64,000 nt of DNA, taken from UBA9659 sp965208605. GTDB taxonomy: Bacteria > Pseudomonadota > Gammaproteobacteria > Pseudomonadales > Azotimanducaceae. The translations under genes were made by a program, and so were the position numbers. The stretch covers positions 2,733,284 through 2,797,283 of the forward strand of contig OZ242345.1 in assembly GCA_965208605.1 (NCBI GenBank), read 5' to 3'. How positions within the stretch are numbered: the first letter of the stretch is position 1; each line of letters opens with the position of its first letter. Positions 7,939 through 17,648 of the stretch are shown piece by piece. The notes below the pieces were generated by a model. That model did no database searches and had not been told where the DNA came from. It saw nothing but the letters and a program-made list of their open reading frames with translations.

Positions 7939-10900
7939 TTGAAAGATTTGCTCACAGTACTGAAAAAGCAAAGACAGTCCGAAGGACAGTCAGACGAGTT
8001 TAATTCACTGCGTATTGGTCTCGCCTCACCGGAGATTATTCGTAGCTGGTCTAGAGGCGAGGTCAAAAAGCCCGAGACGATTAACTATCGGACTTTTAAA
8101 CCCGAGAGAGATGGCCTCTTTTGTGCCAAGATTTTTGGCCCCACCAAGGACTATGAATGTCTGTGTGGCAAGTATAAGCGCCTGAAGCATAGAGGCGTAG
8201 TCTGTGAAAAGTGCGGTGTGGAAGTTGCCCTGGCAAGAGTACGTCGGGAGCGGATGGGGCACATTGAACTGGCAAGCCCAGTAGCGCATATCTGGTTTCT
8301 GAAGTCCTTGCCGTCCCGTATCGGGCTGTTAATGGACAAGACGCTCCGAGAAGTTGAACGGGTCTTGTACTTTGAATCCTTTATGGTCACTGACCCGGGA
8401 TTGACTGATCTGGAGAAATACAGCCTGCTGACGGACGAGCAATATCATGAAGCACTTGAACTCTATGGCGATGAATTTGAAGCCAAGATGGGTGCTGAAG
8501 CCGTACGCGAACTCTTGGAAGATATGGATCTTGAGGAAGAGATACTCAAGGTGCGGGAAGATCTCCAGAACACCGCCTCCGAGACCAAAATTAAGAAGTT
8601 CACCAAACGGCTGAAGTTAATGGAGTCCTTCCATAACTCAGGCAATAAACCCGAATGGATGATTCTCAATGTCTTGCCGGTCTTGCCACCGGACCTGCGA
8701 CCTCTGGTGCCTCTGGAAGGGGGACGCTTTGCGACCTCCGACCTCAATGATCTGTATCGTCGGGTCATCAACCGGAACAACCGTTTGCGTCGCTTGCTCG
8801 ACCTGAGTGCGCCCGACATTATTGTGCGGAATGAAAAGCGCATGCTGCAAGAAGCAGTTGATGCTTTGCTGGATAATGGTCGCCGTGGGCGGGCAATTAC
8901 GGGTACTAACAAGCGCCCCTTAAAATCCCTCGCCGATGTCATCAAGGGTAAGCAGGGTAGATTCAGACAGAACCTCCTGGGCAAGCGGGTAGATTATTCT
9001 GGCCGGTCAGTGATCGTGGTGGGTCCCACCCTCAGGCTGCATCAGTGTGGCCTGCCGAAGAAGATGGCACTGGAACTATTCAAGCCGTTTATCTTCGGTA
9101 AGTTGGAAAGCCGCGGCCTCGCCACCACAATCAAAGCATCCAAAAAGATGGTTGAACGTGAACCCCCTGAGGTCTGGGACATCCTGGATGAAGTGATCCG
9201 CGAGCATCCGGTGCTCCTCAACCGGGCACCGACCCTGCATCGCCTGGGTATTCAGGCATTTGAACCGGTGCTCATTGAAGGCAAGGCAATTCAACTCCAT
9301 CCGCTGGTGTGTGCTGCTTTTAACGCGGACTTTGATGGCGACCAGATGGCGGTGCATGTGCCCTTGACTCTGGAGGCGCAACTAGAGGCAAGAGCCTTGA
9401 TGATGTCCACCAACAATGTGTTGTTGCCCGCGGACGGTCAGCCGATCATCGTCCCCTCCCAAGATGTGGTGCTGGGCATCTACTGGATGACCCGAGAGCG
9501 AGTGAATGACAAGGGTGAGGGGATGCGGTTCGCCGATGTTGCCGAGGTTTCACGTGCCTATCATTCAGGGCAGGTGGGCCTCCAAGCCAGGATTACCCTG
9601 CGGGTGTCCGAACGGATGAAAAATGAGCAGGGCGAATGGGAAACACAGACCAGGCTACAAGAAACCACTCCCGGCAGAGCATTGCTTTATGAAATAGTGC
9701 CCGATGGTCTGCTCTTCAAGCATGTTGATCGGACCATGGGTGCCAAAGAAATATCGCAACTGGTGAATCTCTGTTACCGCTCGGTTGGTCTGAAGGAAAC
9801 TGTCATCTTTGCCGACCAGTTGATGTACATGGGCTACGACTATTCCACAAAATCAGGTGCATCCATTGGCGTGGAAGATTTCGTCATCCCCGAAGAGAAG
9901 TCCACCATCATTGATGCCGCGGAAGAAGAAATTAGAATCATTGAATCTCAATTTGCCTCAGGTCTGGTGACCCATGGCGAGAAGTATAACAAGGTAGTGG
10001 ATATCTGGATGCGCGCTAACGACCAGGTGAGTGCGGCGGTGATGGATAGATTAGGTAAGGAAAGTGTCAACAATAGAGCGGGCGAAGAAGTGGAGCAGGA
10101 GTCATTTAATAGTATCTGGATCTACTCGGATTCTGGTGCCCGGGGCTCGCCGGCGCAGATTCGTCAATTGGCGGGTATGCGTGGGCTCATGACCAAGCCC
10201 GATGGCGCCATCATTGAAACGCCCATTACCGCTAACTTCCGAGAAGGGCTGTCGGTGATGCAGTATTTCATCTCCACCCATGGGGCGCGTAAAGCGCTGA
10301 CTGATACCGCATTGAAGACCGCCAAAGCGGGCTACATGACCCGGCGCCTGGTTGATGTCGCTCAGGACCTGGTAATCACTGAACATGATTGCGGTACTGA
10401 TAAAGGCATGTTGATGACGGCGGTCATTGAAGGCGGTGATGTGGTGTCGGTACTCGGGGACCGGGTCCTGGGGCGGGTGGTTGCGCATGACGTTTTTGCC
10501 GCTGACGGCAAGACCTTGATAGCCGCCCAGGGAACCTTGATTGATGAGCAACTCGTGGAAGTGATTGATTCTTCCAGTGTTAACGAGATGAAGATACGGG
10601 GCCCCATCACCTGTGAAACCCGCTACGGCATCTGCCGTCAATGCTACGGTCGAGATCTGGGACGTGGACATCTGGTCAATATTGGTGAAGCAGTAGGCGT
10701 GATTGCGGCTCAGTCCATAGGCGAACCCGGGACACAACTCACCATGCGCACCTTCCACATAGGTGGGGCAGCCTCCAGAGCTACTGCCATTGACAATATT
10801 CAAGTTACGCATGCGGGTGTGATTCGGTGGCATCATCTTGAGACGATTGTCAAAAGCAAACAGGCTGAACAGGTGGTGATATCCCGCTCGGGGGAAATTG

Positions 10901-12369
10901 CAGTCGTGGAAGATGCCACCGGGCGAGAACGGGAAAGATACAAGTTGCCCTATGGTGCCCTGCTGAAGAAGGCTGATGGCAAGCATGTCGAGGCGGGGGA
11001 AGTAGTTGCCACCTGGGATCCTCATACCCATCCGATCATCTCTAAGTATGAAGGTAAAATTGCCTTTGAGGATATGGATGAGGCGGACAAGGATATTACT
11101 TACCGCAGTCAAACTGATGAGGTGACCGGCCTGTCCAGCATCTCAATCATTGATCCCAAGGAGCATCATCTGGGCGCGGATAGTGATAAAAAACCGGCCA
11201 TTCTGGTGGGGGCTAAAAAGGGTGAAGCGCGTCGGTATCTGCTGGAGGCGAACACCATCCTGAATGTCGCCCAAGGCGATCGGATTGAAGCCGGTGACAC
11301 CATTGCCCGTATTCCGCAGGAAAGATCAAAAACGGAAGATATTACGGGTGGCTTGCCGCGGGTGAATGAGTTGTTTGAAGCGAGAAAGCCAAAGGATGCG
11401 GCGATCCTCGCGGAAATCAGTGGTCTGGTGAGCTTCGGAAAAGAAACAAAAAGCAAACGCCGACTGGTGATTAGTCCTGAGCTAGACATGCTAAAGGCTT
11501 CCTTGGAGGAACAACTCGTCATTAAGGCACCCCGGGTGAAAAACAAGACAGTGGCGGCGGGTAAAGCACTCACTGAGGCCTATTTGGTCCCCCTCGGCTG
11601 GGATGAGCTGCAGAAGTTAGACTTAGCAAGCGAGTGGCAACAGGGAATACTTGAAGAAGCCCTGGAATATCATAGGAAGGACGAGGAAAAGATCGCTGAA
11701 AAGAAAGGTGAACGGGGGGGCTATGAAAAGCTCATCCCCATATCGCGACGCATGACCGTCTTTGAAGGTGAACAGGTTAAACGGGGGGAAGTCGTCTCCG
11801 ATGGTCCCGAAGCACCCCAGGATATACTGAGACTGAAAGGCGTGGAGGCCTTTGCCAATTATATTGTCAGAGAGGTGCAATCTGTTTATCGGTTGCAAGG
11901 TGCGGGTATCAATGACAAGCACATTGAAGTGATTGTGCGGCAGATGCTCCGGAAGATTAAAGTAAATGACCCCGGCGACTCTCAGCTGATCAAAGGCGAG
12001 CAGATGGAGCATAACCGGTTCCTTGAAGAGAATGATCAGTTGGAAGCAGAGAGTAAAGCCAGCATAAAAGGCGAGAGAATTCTGCTCGGTATCACCAAGG
12101 CGGCATTGGCTACGGAATCCTTTATTTCGGCAGCATCATTTCAGGAAACTACAAAAGTTCTGACGGAAGCCGCAGTGACTGGCAAACGCGACTATCTCCG
12201 CGGCCTGAAAGAAAATGTCATCGTCGGTCGCCTGATACCCGCAGGCACCGGACTCAAGTACCACGAGGATCGGCGTCGCAAAAAAGAAGCAGGAGAGGAA
12301 AGCACCACCGTCAGCCCGAGCGAAGTAGATCAAGCATTGAGCGAGGCTTTTAGCGACACTGATGTTTGA
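7939..12369 (+). CDS. rpoC: DNA-directed RNA polymerase beta' subunit
   Basis: 1476 residues (E. coli 1407). The N-terminal zinc site CLCGKYKRLKHRGVVCEKCG, the catalytic NADFDGDQMAVHVP with three Mg-binding aspartates, and the second zinc cluster ending CRQCYG are all intact. The start codon is TTG behind AGGGAGGAAG. The C terminus is extended with an acidic and serine-rich tail after the usual RGLKENVIVGRLIPAGTG. It converges on rlmB with a 20-bp gap; no clear terminator is visible. Confidence 0.98.
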   Translation: MKDLLTVLKKQRQSEGQSDEFNSLRIGLASPEIIRSWSRGEVKKPETINYRTFKPERDGLFCAKIFGPTKDYECLCGKYKRLKHRGVVCEKCGVEVALARVRRERMGHIELASPVAHIWFLKSLPSRIGLLMDKTLREVERVLYFESFMVTDPGLTDLEKYSLLTDEQYHEALELYGDEFEAKMGAEAVRELLEDMDLEEEILKVREDLQNTASETKIKKFTKRLKLMESFHNSGNKPEWMILNVLPVLPPDLRPLVPLEGGRFATSDLNDLYRRVINRNNRLRRLLDLSAPDIIVRNEKRMLQEAVDALLDNGRRGRAITGTNKRPLKSLADVIKGKQGRFRQNLLGKRVDYSGRSVIVVGPTLRLHQCGLPKKMALELFKPFIFGKLESRGLATTIKASKKMVEREPPEVWDILDEVIREHPVLLNRAPTLHRLGIQAFEPVLIEGKAIQLHPLVCAAFNADFDGDQMAVHVPLTLEAQLEARALMMSTNNVLLPADGQPIIVPSQDVVLGIYWMTRERVNDKGEGMRFADVAEVSRAYHSGQVGLQARITLRVSERMKNEQGEWETQTRLQETTPGRALLYEIVPDGLLFKHVDRTMGAKEISQLVNLCYRSVGLKETVIFADQLMYMGYDYSTKSGASIGVEDFVIPEEKSTIIDAAEEEIRIIESQFASGLVTHGEKYNKVVDIWMRANDQVSAAVMDRLGKESVNNRAGEEVEQESFNSIWIYSDSGARGSPAQIRQLAGMRGLMTKPDGAIIETPITANFREGLSVMQYFISTHGARKALTDTALKTAKAGYMTRRLVDVAQDLVITEHDCGTDKGMLMTAVIEGGDVVSVLGDRVLGRVVAHDVFAADGKTLIAAQGTLIDEQLVEVIDSSSVNEMKIRGPITCETRYGICRQCYGRDLGRGHLVNIGEAVGVIAAQSIGEPGTQLTMRTFHIGGAASRATAIDNIQVTHAGVIRWHHLETIVKSKQAEQVVISRSGEIAVVEDATGRERERYKLPYGALLKKADGKHVEAGEVVATWDPHTHPIISKYEGKIAFEDMDEADKDITYRSQTDEVTGLSSISIIDPKEHHLGADSDKKPAILVGAKKGEARRYLLEANTILNVAQGDRIEAGDTIARIPQERSKTEDITGGLPRVNELFEARKPKDAAILAEISGLVSFGKETKSKRRLVISPELDMLKASLEEQLVIKAPRVKNKTVAAGKALTEAYLVPLGWDELQKLDLASEWQQGILEEALEYHRKDEEKIAEKKGERGGYEKLIPISRRMTVFEGEQVKRGEVVSDGPEAPQDILRLKGVEAFANYIVREVQSVYRLQGAGINDKHIEVIVRQMLRKIKVNDPGDSQLIKGEQMEHNRFLEENDQLEAESKASIKGERILLGITKAALATESFISAASFQETTKVLTEAAVTGKRDYLRGLKENVIVGRLIPAGTGLKYHEDRRRKKEAGEESTTVSPSEVDQALSEAFSDTDV

Positions 12370-12389
12370 TAGTTTTGCGGTTGCTCTTA

Positions 12390-13220
12390 TTACTGCCTCG
12401 GGGTGAAGTCGGCCCTGGTGTCGCCTTGAGTGGCGAGGCGCTGGACATTCCGTTGCCGGCAGGCTTCATAAAGGCAAATCCCCGTGGCCACGGAAACATT
12501 GAGTCCTAAGTCTGCATGCCCTTCTACATGCTCTTCTACATGCCCTGTATGAATCTGCGCCAGGAAGTCACACTTGTCTCTTGTTTTGCGACCTATGCCC
12601 CGGTCCTCAGCGCCCATCACCAGCGCAATATTGCCGGTTAAATCAATTTCATGTAGCGCGGTATCGGCGTCCAGGGTCGTACCCACAAACCAAACGTTGG
12701 AGGCCTTCAAATGCTCCATGCATCTACCGAGATTCACCACCTGAATAAGCGGCACCCTACCCAGGGCACCGCTAGCGGTTTTGATTGCCGCTGCGTTGAG
12801 TGGCGCACTACGATTCTTGGGAAGGATGACCGCATCAACATGCATGCTGCCCGCGCTTCTGATGCAGGCACCGAGATTACGCGGGTCGGTGATCCCATCA
12901 AGCAACAACAACAAGAGCTCCGTCTGCTTGTTGCTGATGAGCAGATCCAAGTCGGATACATTACCTAATACTAGCGGTGCGACATATAGGGCGACACCCT
13001 GATGCGCCGGGTTTGAAGGGCTAGGGTCTCCTAGTAGGTCTTCTAATGACCCTCGTTCAATCGGGCAGCCGACCTTCATACCGAGCAGACGTAGTGCTTC
13101 CAACCTCTGGTTGAGCTGTCCTTCTTTGATGATGAGCCGCCGGAGACCAATGCCGCTTGCCAAACGTGCACCGACTGCATGGATCCCGTAGAGCAGCTGT
13201 TCCGGGTCACGACTACTCAC
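12390..13220 (-). CDS. rlmB: 23S rRNA 2'-O-ribose methyltransferase RlmB (SpoU/TrmH family)
   Basis: 276 residues with a GTG start. The N-terminal substrate-binding domain starts LLYGIHAVGARL. The SPOUT knot motifs are DPRNLGACIRSA (motif 1), LVMGAEDRGIGRKTRDKCD (motif 2) and LGLNVSVATGICLYEA (motif 3). RlmB methylates G2251 in the peptidyl-transferase P loop of 23S rRNA in E. coli. Between motifs 2 and 3 is a short insertion, HVEEHVEGHA, coded by a 12-bp duplication. rnr lies 40 bp upstream on the same strand, the standard rnr-rlmB pair. Confidence 0.93.
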   Translation of the reverse strand: MSSRDPEQLLYGIHAVGARLASGIGLRRLIIKEGQLNQRLEALRLLGMKVGCPIERGSLEDLLGDPSPSNPAHQGVALYVAPLVLGNVSDLDLLISNKQTELLLLLLDGITDPRNLGACIRSAGSMHVDAVILPKNRSAPLNAAAIKTASGALGRVPLIQVVNLGRCMEHLKASNVWFVGTTLDADTALHEIDLTGNIALVMGAEDRGIGRKTRDKCDFLAQIHTGHVEEHVEGHADLGLNVSVATGICLYEACRQRNVQRLATQGDTRADFTPRQ

Positions 13221-13260
13221 TTAGCGCTGTCCTGTCCTGTCATGCTAGTTGCCCCGTCTA

Positions 13261-15651
13261 TCAGCCACTTTGATGCGCGCTTTTTCGCCGTCTATGAGAT
13301 TTGCCTGATTGCTTCTTATTAGGCTGCTTCTTGTTGGATGGCTTCTTGTCAGATTGCTTCTTGTCAGATGGAGCCCGCTTAGCGCGAGTCGTGGACTTGG
13401 TTTTACGAGACTTGGTTTTACGAGACTTGGTTTTGCGAGACTGGGAGCCTTTGATAGGCGAGTGGCTGAGCAGTTCAAAGTCAATCTTCCTTTCATCAAC
13501 ATCTACTCGGGCAACCTTGACCTTGACTTGCTCGCCCATTCCAAAAGTTTGATGTGTTCTTTCGCCAATGAGTGTTTGACCTTCTTGGTTGTAATGATAG
13601 TAGTCACCTCGTAAAGAGCTGACATGCACCAGCCCCTCAACAAATAATTCAGGCAGTTGAACAAAGATACCGAATCGGGTCACGCCCGAGATAACACCTG
13701 GGAAATCATCGCCGACATGCGCACTGATGTAATCACACTTGACCCATTCCAGCACTTCATAGACGGCATCGTCGGCGCGTCTTTCGGTAAAAGAAAGATG
13801 CTCTCCATGGGCAGTCAGGCTGGATGTTGAGAGGGGTACATGCTGCGCTTTTTTAGCCTTACCCCATCGGCGAACTTCTTTGCAAGGCTGATTGCTGTGG
13901 ATGATGGACTTGATTAGACGATGTATCAGCAGGTCAGGGTAGCGCCTAATCGGGGAAGTGAAGTGCGCATACTGGGTATAAGCCAAGCCAAAGTGCCCTT
14001 TATTTTCAGGTTGATAAACGGCTTGTTGCATGGACCTGAGTAGTGCAATTTGAAGAATATGACCATTAGGTAAACGACCTAGTTGCTTGGCGGCGGTTTG
14101 ATAGTCCTGTGGTTTAGGGAACTCCTTCCCACCGAGTTCAATGTTGAAACCGCTAAGGAACCCTCTCAGATGATTGACCTTTTCCGGTTTCGGTTTTTCA
14201 TGGACTCTATACAGCCCCGGCAGTTTGTATTTGGTAATGAGTTTTGCGGCCGACACATTGGCGCACAACATACATTCTTCAATAATAGTATGTGCGATGT
14301 TCCTGATGAGTGGTTTGATCTTGTCAATGCGTCCATCTGCTGAAAAGTCAAAGGTTATTTCCGTGGTAGCAAAATCTACGGCGCCTCGTTCTTTCCTTCT
14401 GGCAATCAGCAGGTCATGCAATCTGAGTAGATTGCTGAGGCTTTTCTCATGTCGTGGAAACTGCTTCTGCTGAATCCACTCGGCCACCTGGGTGTAGGTC
14501 AATCGTTCTTTGGAATGGATCAACCCCTCGTAGAATTGGTAGTGACTGATACGTCCCTGGGGGGAAAGAGTCATTTCACACACCATGACAAGTCGGTCAA
14601 GGTCTGGATTGAGTGAGCAGAGCCCATTGCTCAACTTCTCTGGCAACATGGGTACGACATACTGAGGGAAGTAAACAGAAGTGCCACGACTATAGGCAGC
14701 ATCATCCAAGTGGCCACCGGGCTGGACGTAATGTGCTACATCCGCGATGGCAACGAAGAGCTGCCAGCCACCCGATTGCCGCGGCTCGCAATAGATGGCA
14801 TCGTCAAAATCTTTGGCGTCTTCACCGTCAATGGTGACAAAGTCCAGGTGCCTGAGGTCAGCACGTTGTGATTTTTGTCGCTCAGTAACATGCTCGGGTA
14901 GCGCCTCTAGTTCAGCTTGGACCCGATGAGAAAATTCAAAAGGAATGTCGTTGTTTCTAATAGCGACTTCAACTTCCAGTGCTGGCGTTAAGTGTTCGCC
15001 GAGGATGGACATCACTTCCGCTCTAGGGATGCCGTGAAGAGATGGCTGCTCAATGATATTTGCCACCGCTATCTGCCCTAGAGTCACTTCAATGCGCTCG
15101 CCAACGATTAAAATGGCATGCCCGATACGGCGGTTCAGTGCTTCTAACCAGGCAACCTTCCGATTATCAAAATAAACCCTGCCAACAATCTGAGTGGTCT
15201 TTCGTTCAAGTACTTCAACAATTTCCCCCTCGTCTCGACCGCGCTGGTCTTTGCCGCGGACTCTGACCAGCACCCGATCACCATGAAATACTACTTTCAT
15301 TTGGCGCCGGGATAGGAAAATATCATCCCGTTTTTCATCACAGATCAAAAACCCAAAACCATCGGCATGGGCGGTAACCCGACCGGCGATCAATGCGACC
15401 TTGCTGGCAACAGCATAGAGGGTATCGGCTTTGCCTTTGTTTAGGACTAGTTGGCCATCTCGCACCATAGCCCGGAGACGTAGCTGCAAGGCTGAGGTCT
15501 CTGCTTCACCCTGGATGGAAAGTGTGGTAAGAATCTGTGAGAAGGATGCTGGCTCGCCAATTTCACTCATTAATGCAAGGATGAGCTCCCGACTGGCAAT
15601 CGGATACTCATATCGCGAAGCCTCGCGGTCCTGGTGTGGATCTTTTTTCAA
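13261..15651 (-). CDS. rnr: Ribonuclease R
   Basis: 796 residues, a processive 3'-5' exoribonuclease that works on structured RNA and with tmRNA. An N-terminal winged-helix region (about 18-75) is followed by cold-shock domains, the RNB catalytic core with DGEDAKDFDDAIYCE near residues 277-291, and an S1 domain at about 645-725. From about residue 735 the tail is a lysine-rich repeat built from 15-bp DNA units: (SRKTK) several times, then DKKQS, DKKPS and NKKQP-type pentads. The TTG start overlaps the stop of the currently open mod frame (TTGA). ssrA lies nearby beyond the inserted RM operon. Confidence 0.95.
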   Translation of the reverse strand: MKKDPHQDREASRYEYPIASRELILALMSEIGEPASFSQILTTLSIQGEAETSALQLRLRAMVRDGQLVLNKGKADTLYAVASKVALIAGRVTAHADGFGFLICDEKRDDIFLSRRQMKVVFHGDRVLVRVRGKDQRGRDEGEIVEVLERKTTQIVGRVYFDNRKVAWLEALNRRIGHAILIVGERIEVTLGQIAVANIIEQPSLHGIPRAEVMSILGEHLTPALEVEVAIRNNDIPFEFSHRVQAELEALPEHVTERQKSQRADLRHLDFVTIDGEDAKDFDDAIYCEPRQSGGWQLFVAIADVAHYVQPGGHLDDAAYSRGTSVYFPQYVVPMLPEKLSNGLCSLNPDLDRLVMVCEMTLSPQGRISHYQFYEGLIHSKERLTYTQVAEWIQQKQFPRHEKSLSNLLRLHDLLIARRKERGAVDFATTEITFDFSADGRIDKIKPLIRNIAHTIIEECMLCANVSAAKLITKYKLPGLYRVHEKPKPEKVNHLRGFLSGFNIELGGKEFPKPQDYQTAAKQLGRLPNGHILQIALLRSMQQAVYQPENKGHFGLAYTQYAHFTSPIRRYPDLLIHRLIKSIIHSNQPCKEVRRWGKAKKAQHVPLSTSSLTAHGEHLSFTERRADDAVYEVLEWVKCDYISAHVGDDFPGVISGVTRFGIFVQLPELFVEGLVHVSSLRGDYYHYNQEGQTLIGERTHQTFGMGEQVKVKVARVDVDERKIDFELLSHSPIKGSQSRKTKSRKTKSRKTKSTTRAKRAPSDKKQSDKKPSNKKQPNKKQSGKSHRRRKSAHQSG
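13396..13440 (-). repeat. 15-bp tandem repeat encoding the RNase R basic tail
   Basis: Three units of CTTGGTTTTACGAGA (plus strand) lie at 13396, 13411 and 13426, encoding repeated KTKSR. A second, less exact 15-bp series at about 13310-13370 encodes DKKQS/NKKQP units. RNase R tails are naturally lysine-rich and bind RNA or ribosomes, so repeat copy number would tune tail length. Confidence 0.9.
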
Positions 15652-17648
15652 TATCTGACCTTATTCATGCTATCTGACTGCCTGGTAATTAGTAGTAGTT
15701 TGATGATGTTTGTTTCCGGAACCTTGTGGGTGTTTATATTATTTAACAACCAAAGTTTCTTCACCCAGCATATCAATAATTTTGACTGCGACCTTGTAAT
15801 TTTTTCGGGGGGGGGGGGGGGGGGGAGCATATATTCGCCTCTAATGTAGTCTGTTTTCTTACTCGGCAAGTCGCTTTCTACTATGTTGAAACTTTTGCCG
15901 TTGTAATCGGTGTCAATGAGCACACAATCTATCTGCGCTCTAAAATCATCAATCTGTTCATTAAACATTGTGCGCTCAATGTCCATTCTCGCAAGAATTG
16001 ATGGACTAATATAATCATTTATTTTTACCTGTATCTGTTTGCTACTTTTAGTGATTTCCACATCCGCTTGGGCTAGATCACTGACGATCATACCTTCCTC
16101 TTGAATGTCTATCACGGTGATTCTATTGATCGGTTTTTTCTCTTCAGCAAGTTCTTTTCTAATTTCTGTTTCCGACCCGTTGCAAAACACGCTGATGTCG
16201 CGTGTCTCTTCTGGACGATTGTTTCTTATTTCATCCTTAATGATTTGAATGTCCAGTTTGGTGAGTGGTCTATTCAGGTCAATTATTTTCGCCAACTGGT
16301 CACCGACTCTACCATCAAAAAATAAATCACTGCGTTTCATCTGTACGCCATATTTTGAGATAATGGTTTTCTTGAGTTCATTTTGTTTAGCAGGGTCGTA
16401 GTTATTCACCCGATAGTGGATTAGTCCGCGTTTCTTTTGTTGCGTATTATCTTTGTTCTTTTCTTTGATGACAGTCTGTAATCGCTTGATGGTGGTTTGA
16501 ATCGCACCTTTGTTTATGTCCGCCATAATCCAGCGGCGTCCCAACTTCTCGGCGACCGCGGCGGTGGTGCCGCTACCGCAGAAACAGTCAAGGACGATGG
16601 AATCTTCATTGCTGGATGCCTTGATGATGCGTTCTAACAGGGCCTCTGGTTTTTGGGTGGGGTAGCCAATATGTTCGAATGAGACAACACCCATCCCCGG
16701 AATATCATCCCATATATTATCAATGGTACTTTGTTCGCAGACCTTCCCATCAATAATTTCGCGATGATATTTAACACTAATTTTATTCCTTCCTTTATCT
16801 GTAGATATTGTTCTGGCTTTCTCATCTATCATTAACCTTGCGCCATCGGATACATAGATTCTTCCTTCTTCATGCAATTTGATAAGGCTTTCATCAGAAT
16901 AAGAGCCATAATGAGATGTGCGAAAATAGCCTCTCTCGTCTTTTTTGTATTTCTTCTCGGCTTCTTTTATGGAAATAAATTTTCTTTTTTGTTGACTATT
17001 CCATATTCCTTTTTCACCTCTGCCGTAAAACAATATATAGTCAGCACTGAATGGCATATATTCTGCGTGTACTTTCATACCTCGGACTATTTGTCGGCGC
17101 CATGTTATAGCATTACGAAAATTCTCCGCTCCAAACACTTCATCTAACAAAAAACGCAAATGATGACTTTTGCGCCAATCGCAATGCAGGTATATGCTCC
17201 CTTTATCGCTAAGCAGTTCCCGTATTAAAATCAGCCGCTCATACATAAACTGCAAATAATTGTCGTTCGCCCATATATCCTCGTATTGCGTTTGCTCAAT
17301 AAAAGCATGCCCCTCGCCTTCCAGTTTTTTATCCTGCCCGCGCAATTTCACCCGGCGCACATAATCTGCGCCTGAATCAAACGGCGGGTCAATGTAAATC
17401 AAATCAATCTTGCCGCGAAACCCAGCAATCAAAAGAGAGGATAGAACCTCTTTGTTGTCGCCATGAAACAGCAGGTTGTAATTGGCTTTGGTAAATATCT
17501 GGTAGGACGGCTCAGTCGGCGGCTTTTTAACACCAACCGTTTCACATAACTGCGCTGGAAAATGCTGCACTTGGTCCAACGGCTTCTTGCCTACCCAATG
17601 CAGCATCGGGCGACCTTTGACAGCGGATATTTTTAGTGGGTTTTTCAT
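15648..17648 (-). CDS. Type III-like DNA methyltransferase (Mod), phase-variable C terminus
   Basis: 666 residues in the frame present. The motif IV YIDPPFDSGADY (about residues 85-96) precedes the SAM-binding motif I DCFCGSGTTA (about 353-362), the beta-class order of N6-adenine or N4-cytosine methylases of type III systems. The ATG overlaps the upstream stop (ATGA). Near residue 608 the coding strand has 19 Cs. With 19, the protein ends in a 52-residue tail without family resemblance. In a neighbouring frame the same DNA reads KVAVKIIDMLGEETLVVK and stops at 15739, a typical methylase C terminus, so that frame (17 or 20 Cs) is probably the original. DNA is clearly more AT-rich than flanking genes. 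Confidence 0.88.
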   Translation of the reverse strand: MKNPLKISAVKGRPMLHWVGKKPLDQVQHFPAQLCETVGVKKPPTEPSYQIFTKANYNLLFHGDNKEVLSSLLIAGFRGKIDLIYIDPPFDSGADYVRRVKLRGQDKKLEGEGHAFIEQTQYEDIWANDNYLQFMYERLILIRELLSDKGSIYLHCDWRKSHHLRFLLDEVFGAENFRNAITWRRQIVRGMKVHAEYMPFSADYILFYGRGEKGIWNSQQKRKFISIKEAEKKYKKDERGYFRTSHYGSYSDESLIKLHEEGRIYVSDGARLMIDEKARTISTDKGRNKISVKYHREIIDGKVCEQSTIDNIWDDIPGMGVVSFEHIGYPTQKPEALLERIIKASSNEDSIVLDCFCGSGTTAAVAEKLGRRWIMADINKGAIQTTIKRLQTVIKEKNKDNTQQKKRGLIHYRVNNYDPAKQNELKKTIISKYGVQMKRSDLFFDGRVGDQLAKIIDLNRPLTKLDIQIIKDEIRNNRPEETRDISVFCNGSETEIRKELAEEKKPINRITVIDIQEEGMIVSDLAQADVEITKSSKQIQVKINDYISPSILARMDIERTMFNEQIDDFRAQIDCVLIDTDYNGKSFNIVESDLPSKKTDYIRGEYMLPPPPPPEKITRSQSKLLICWVKKLWLLNNINTHKVPETNIIKLLLITRQSDSMNKVRY
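15807..15825. repeat. Homopolymer tract of 19 G (C on coding strand) in mod
   Basis: Nineteen consecutive Gs on the plus strand. Tracts this long slip readily during replication. Length modulo 3 selects one of three Mod C termini: 19 gives the long tail running to 15648, 17 or 20 gives the family-like end at 15739, and 18 gives the short tail PKKLQGRSQNY. Sequencing error in tract length cannot be excluded. Confidence 0.95.

Noticed and set aside
10102..11112. 336-codon open frame on the minus strand inside rpoC
   Set aside because: It is antisense to a highly conserved region of rpoC and its translation shows no known domain; it is a composition shadow. The same holds for the shorter antisense frames in rpoB, clpB and rplK.
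12370..12389. Intrinsic terminator between rpoC and rlmB
   Set aside because: The 20-bp gap has no stem-loop or T tract.
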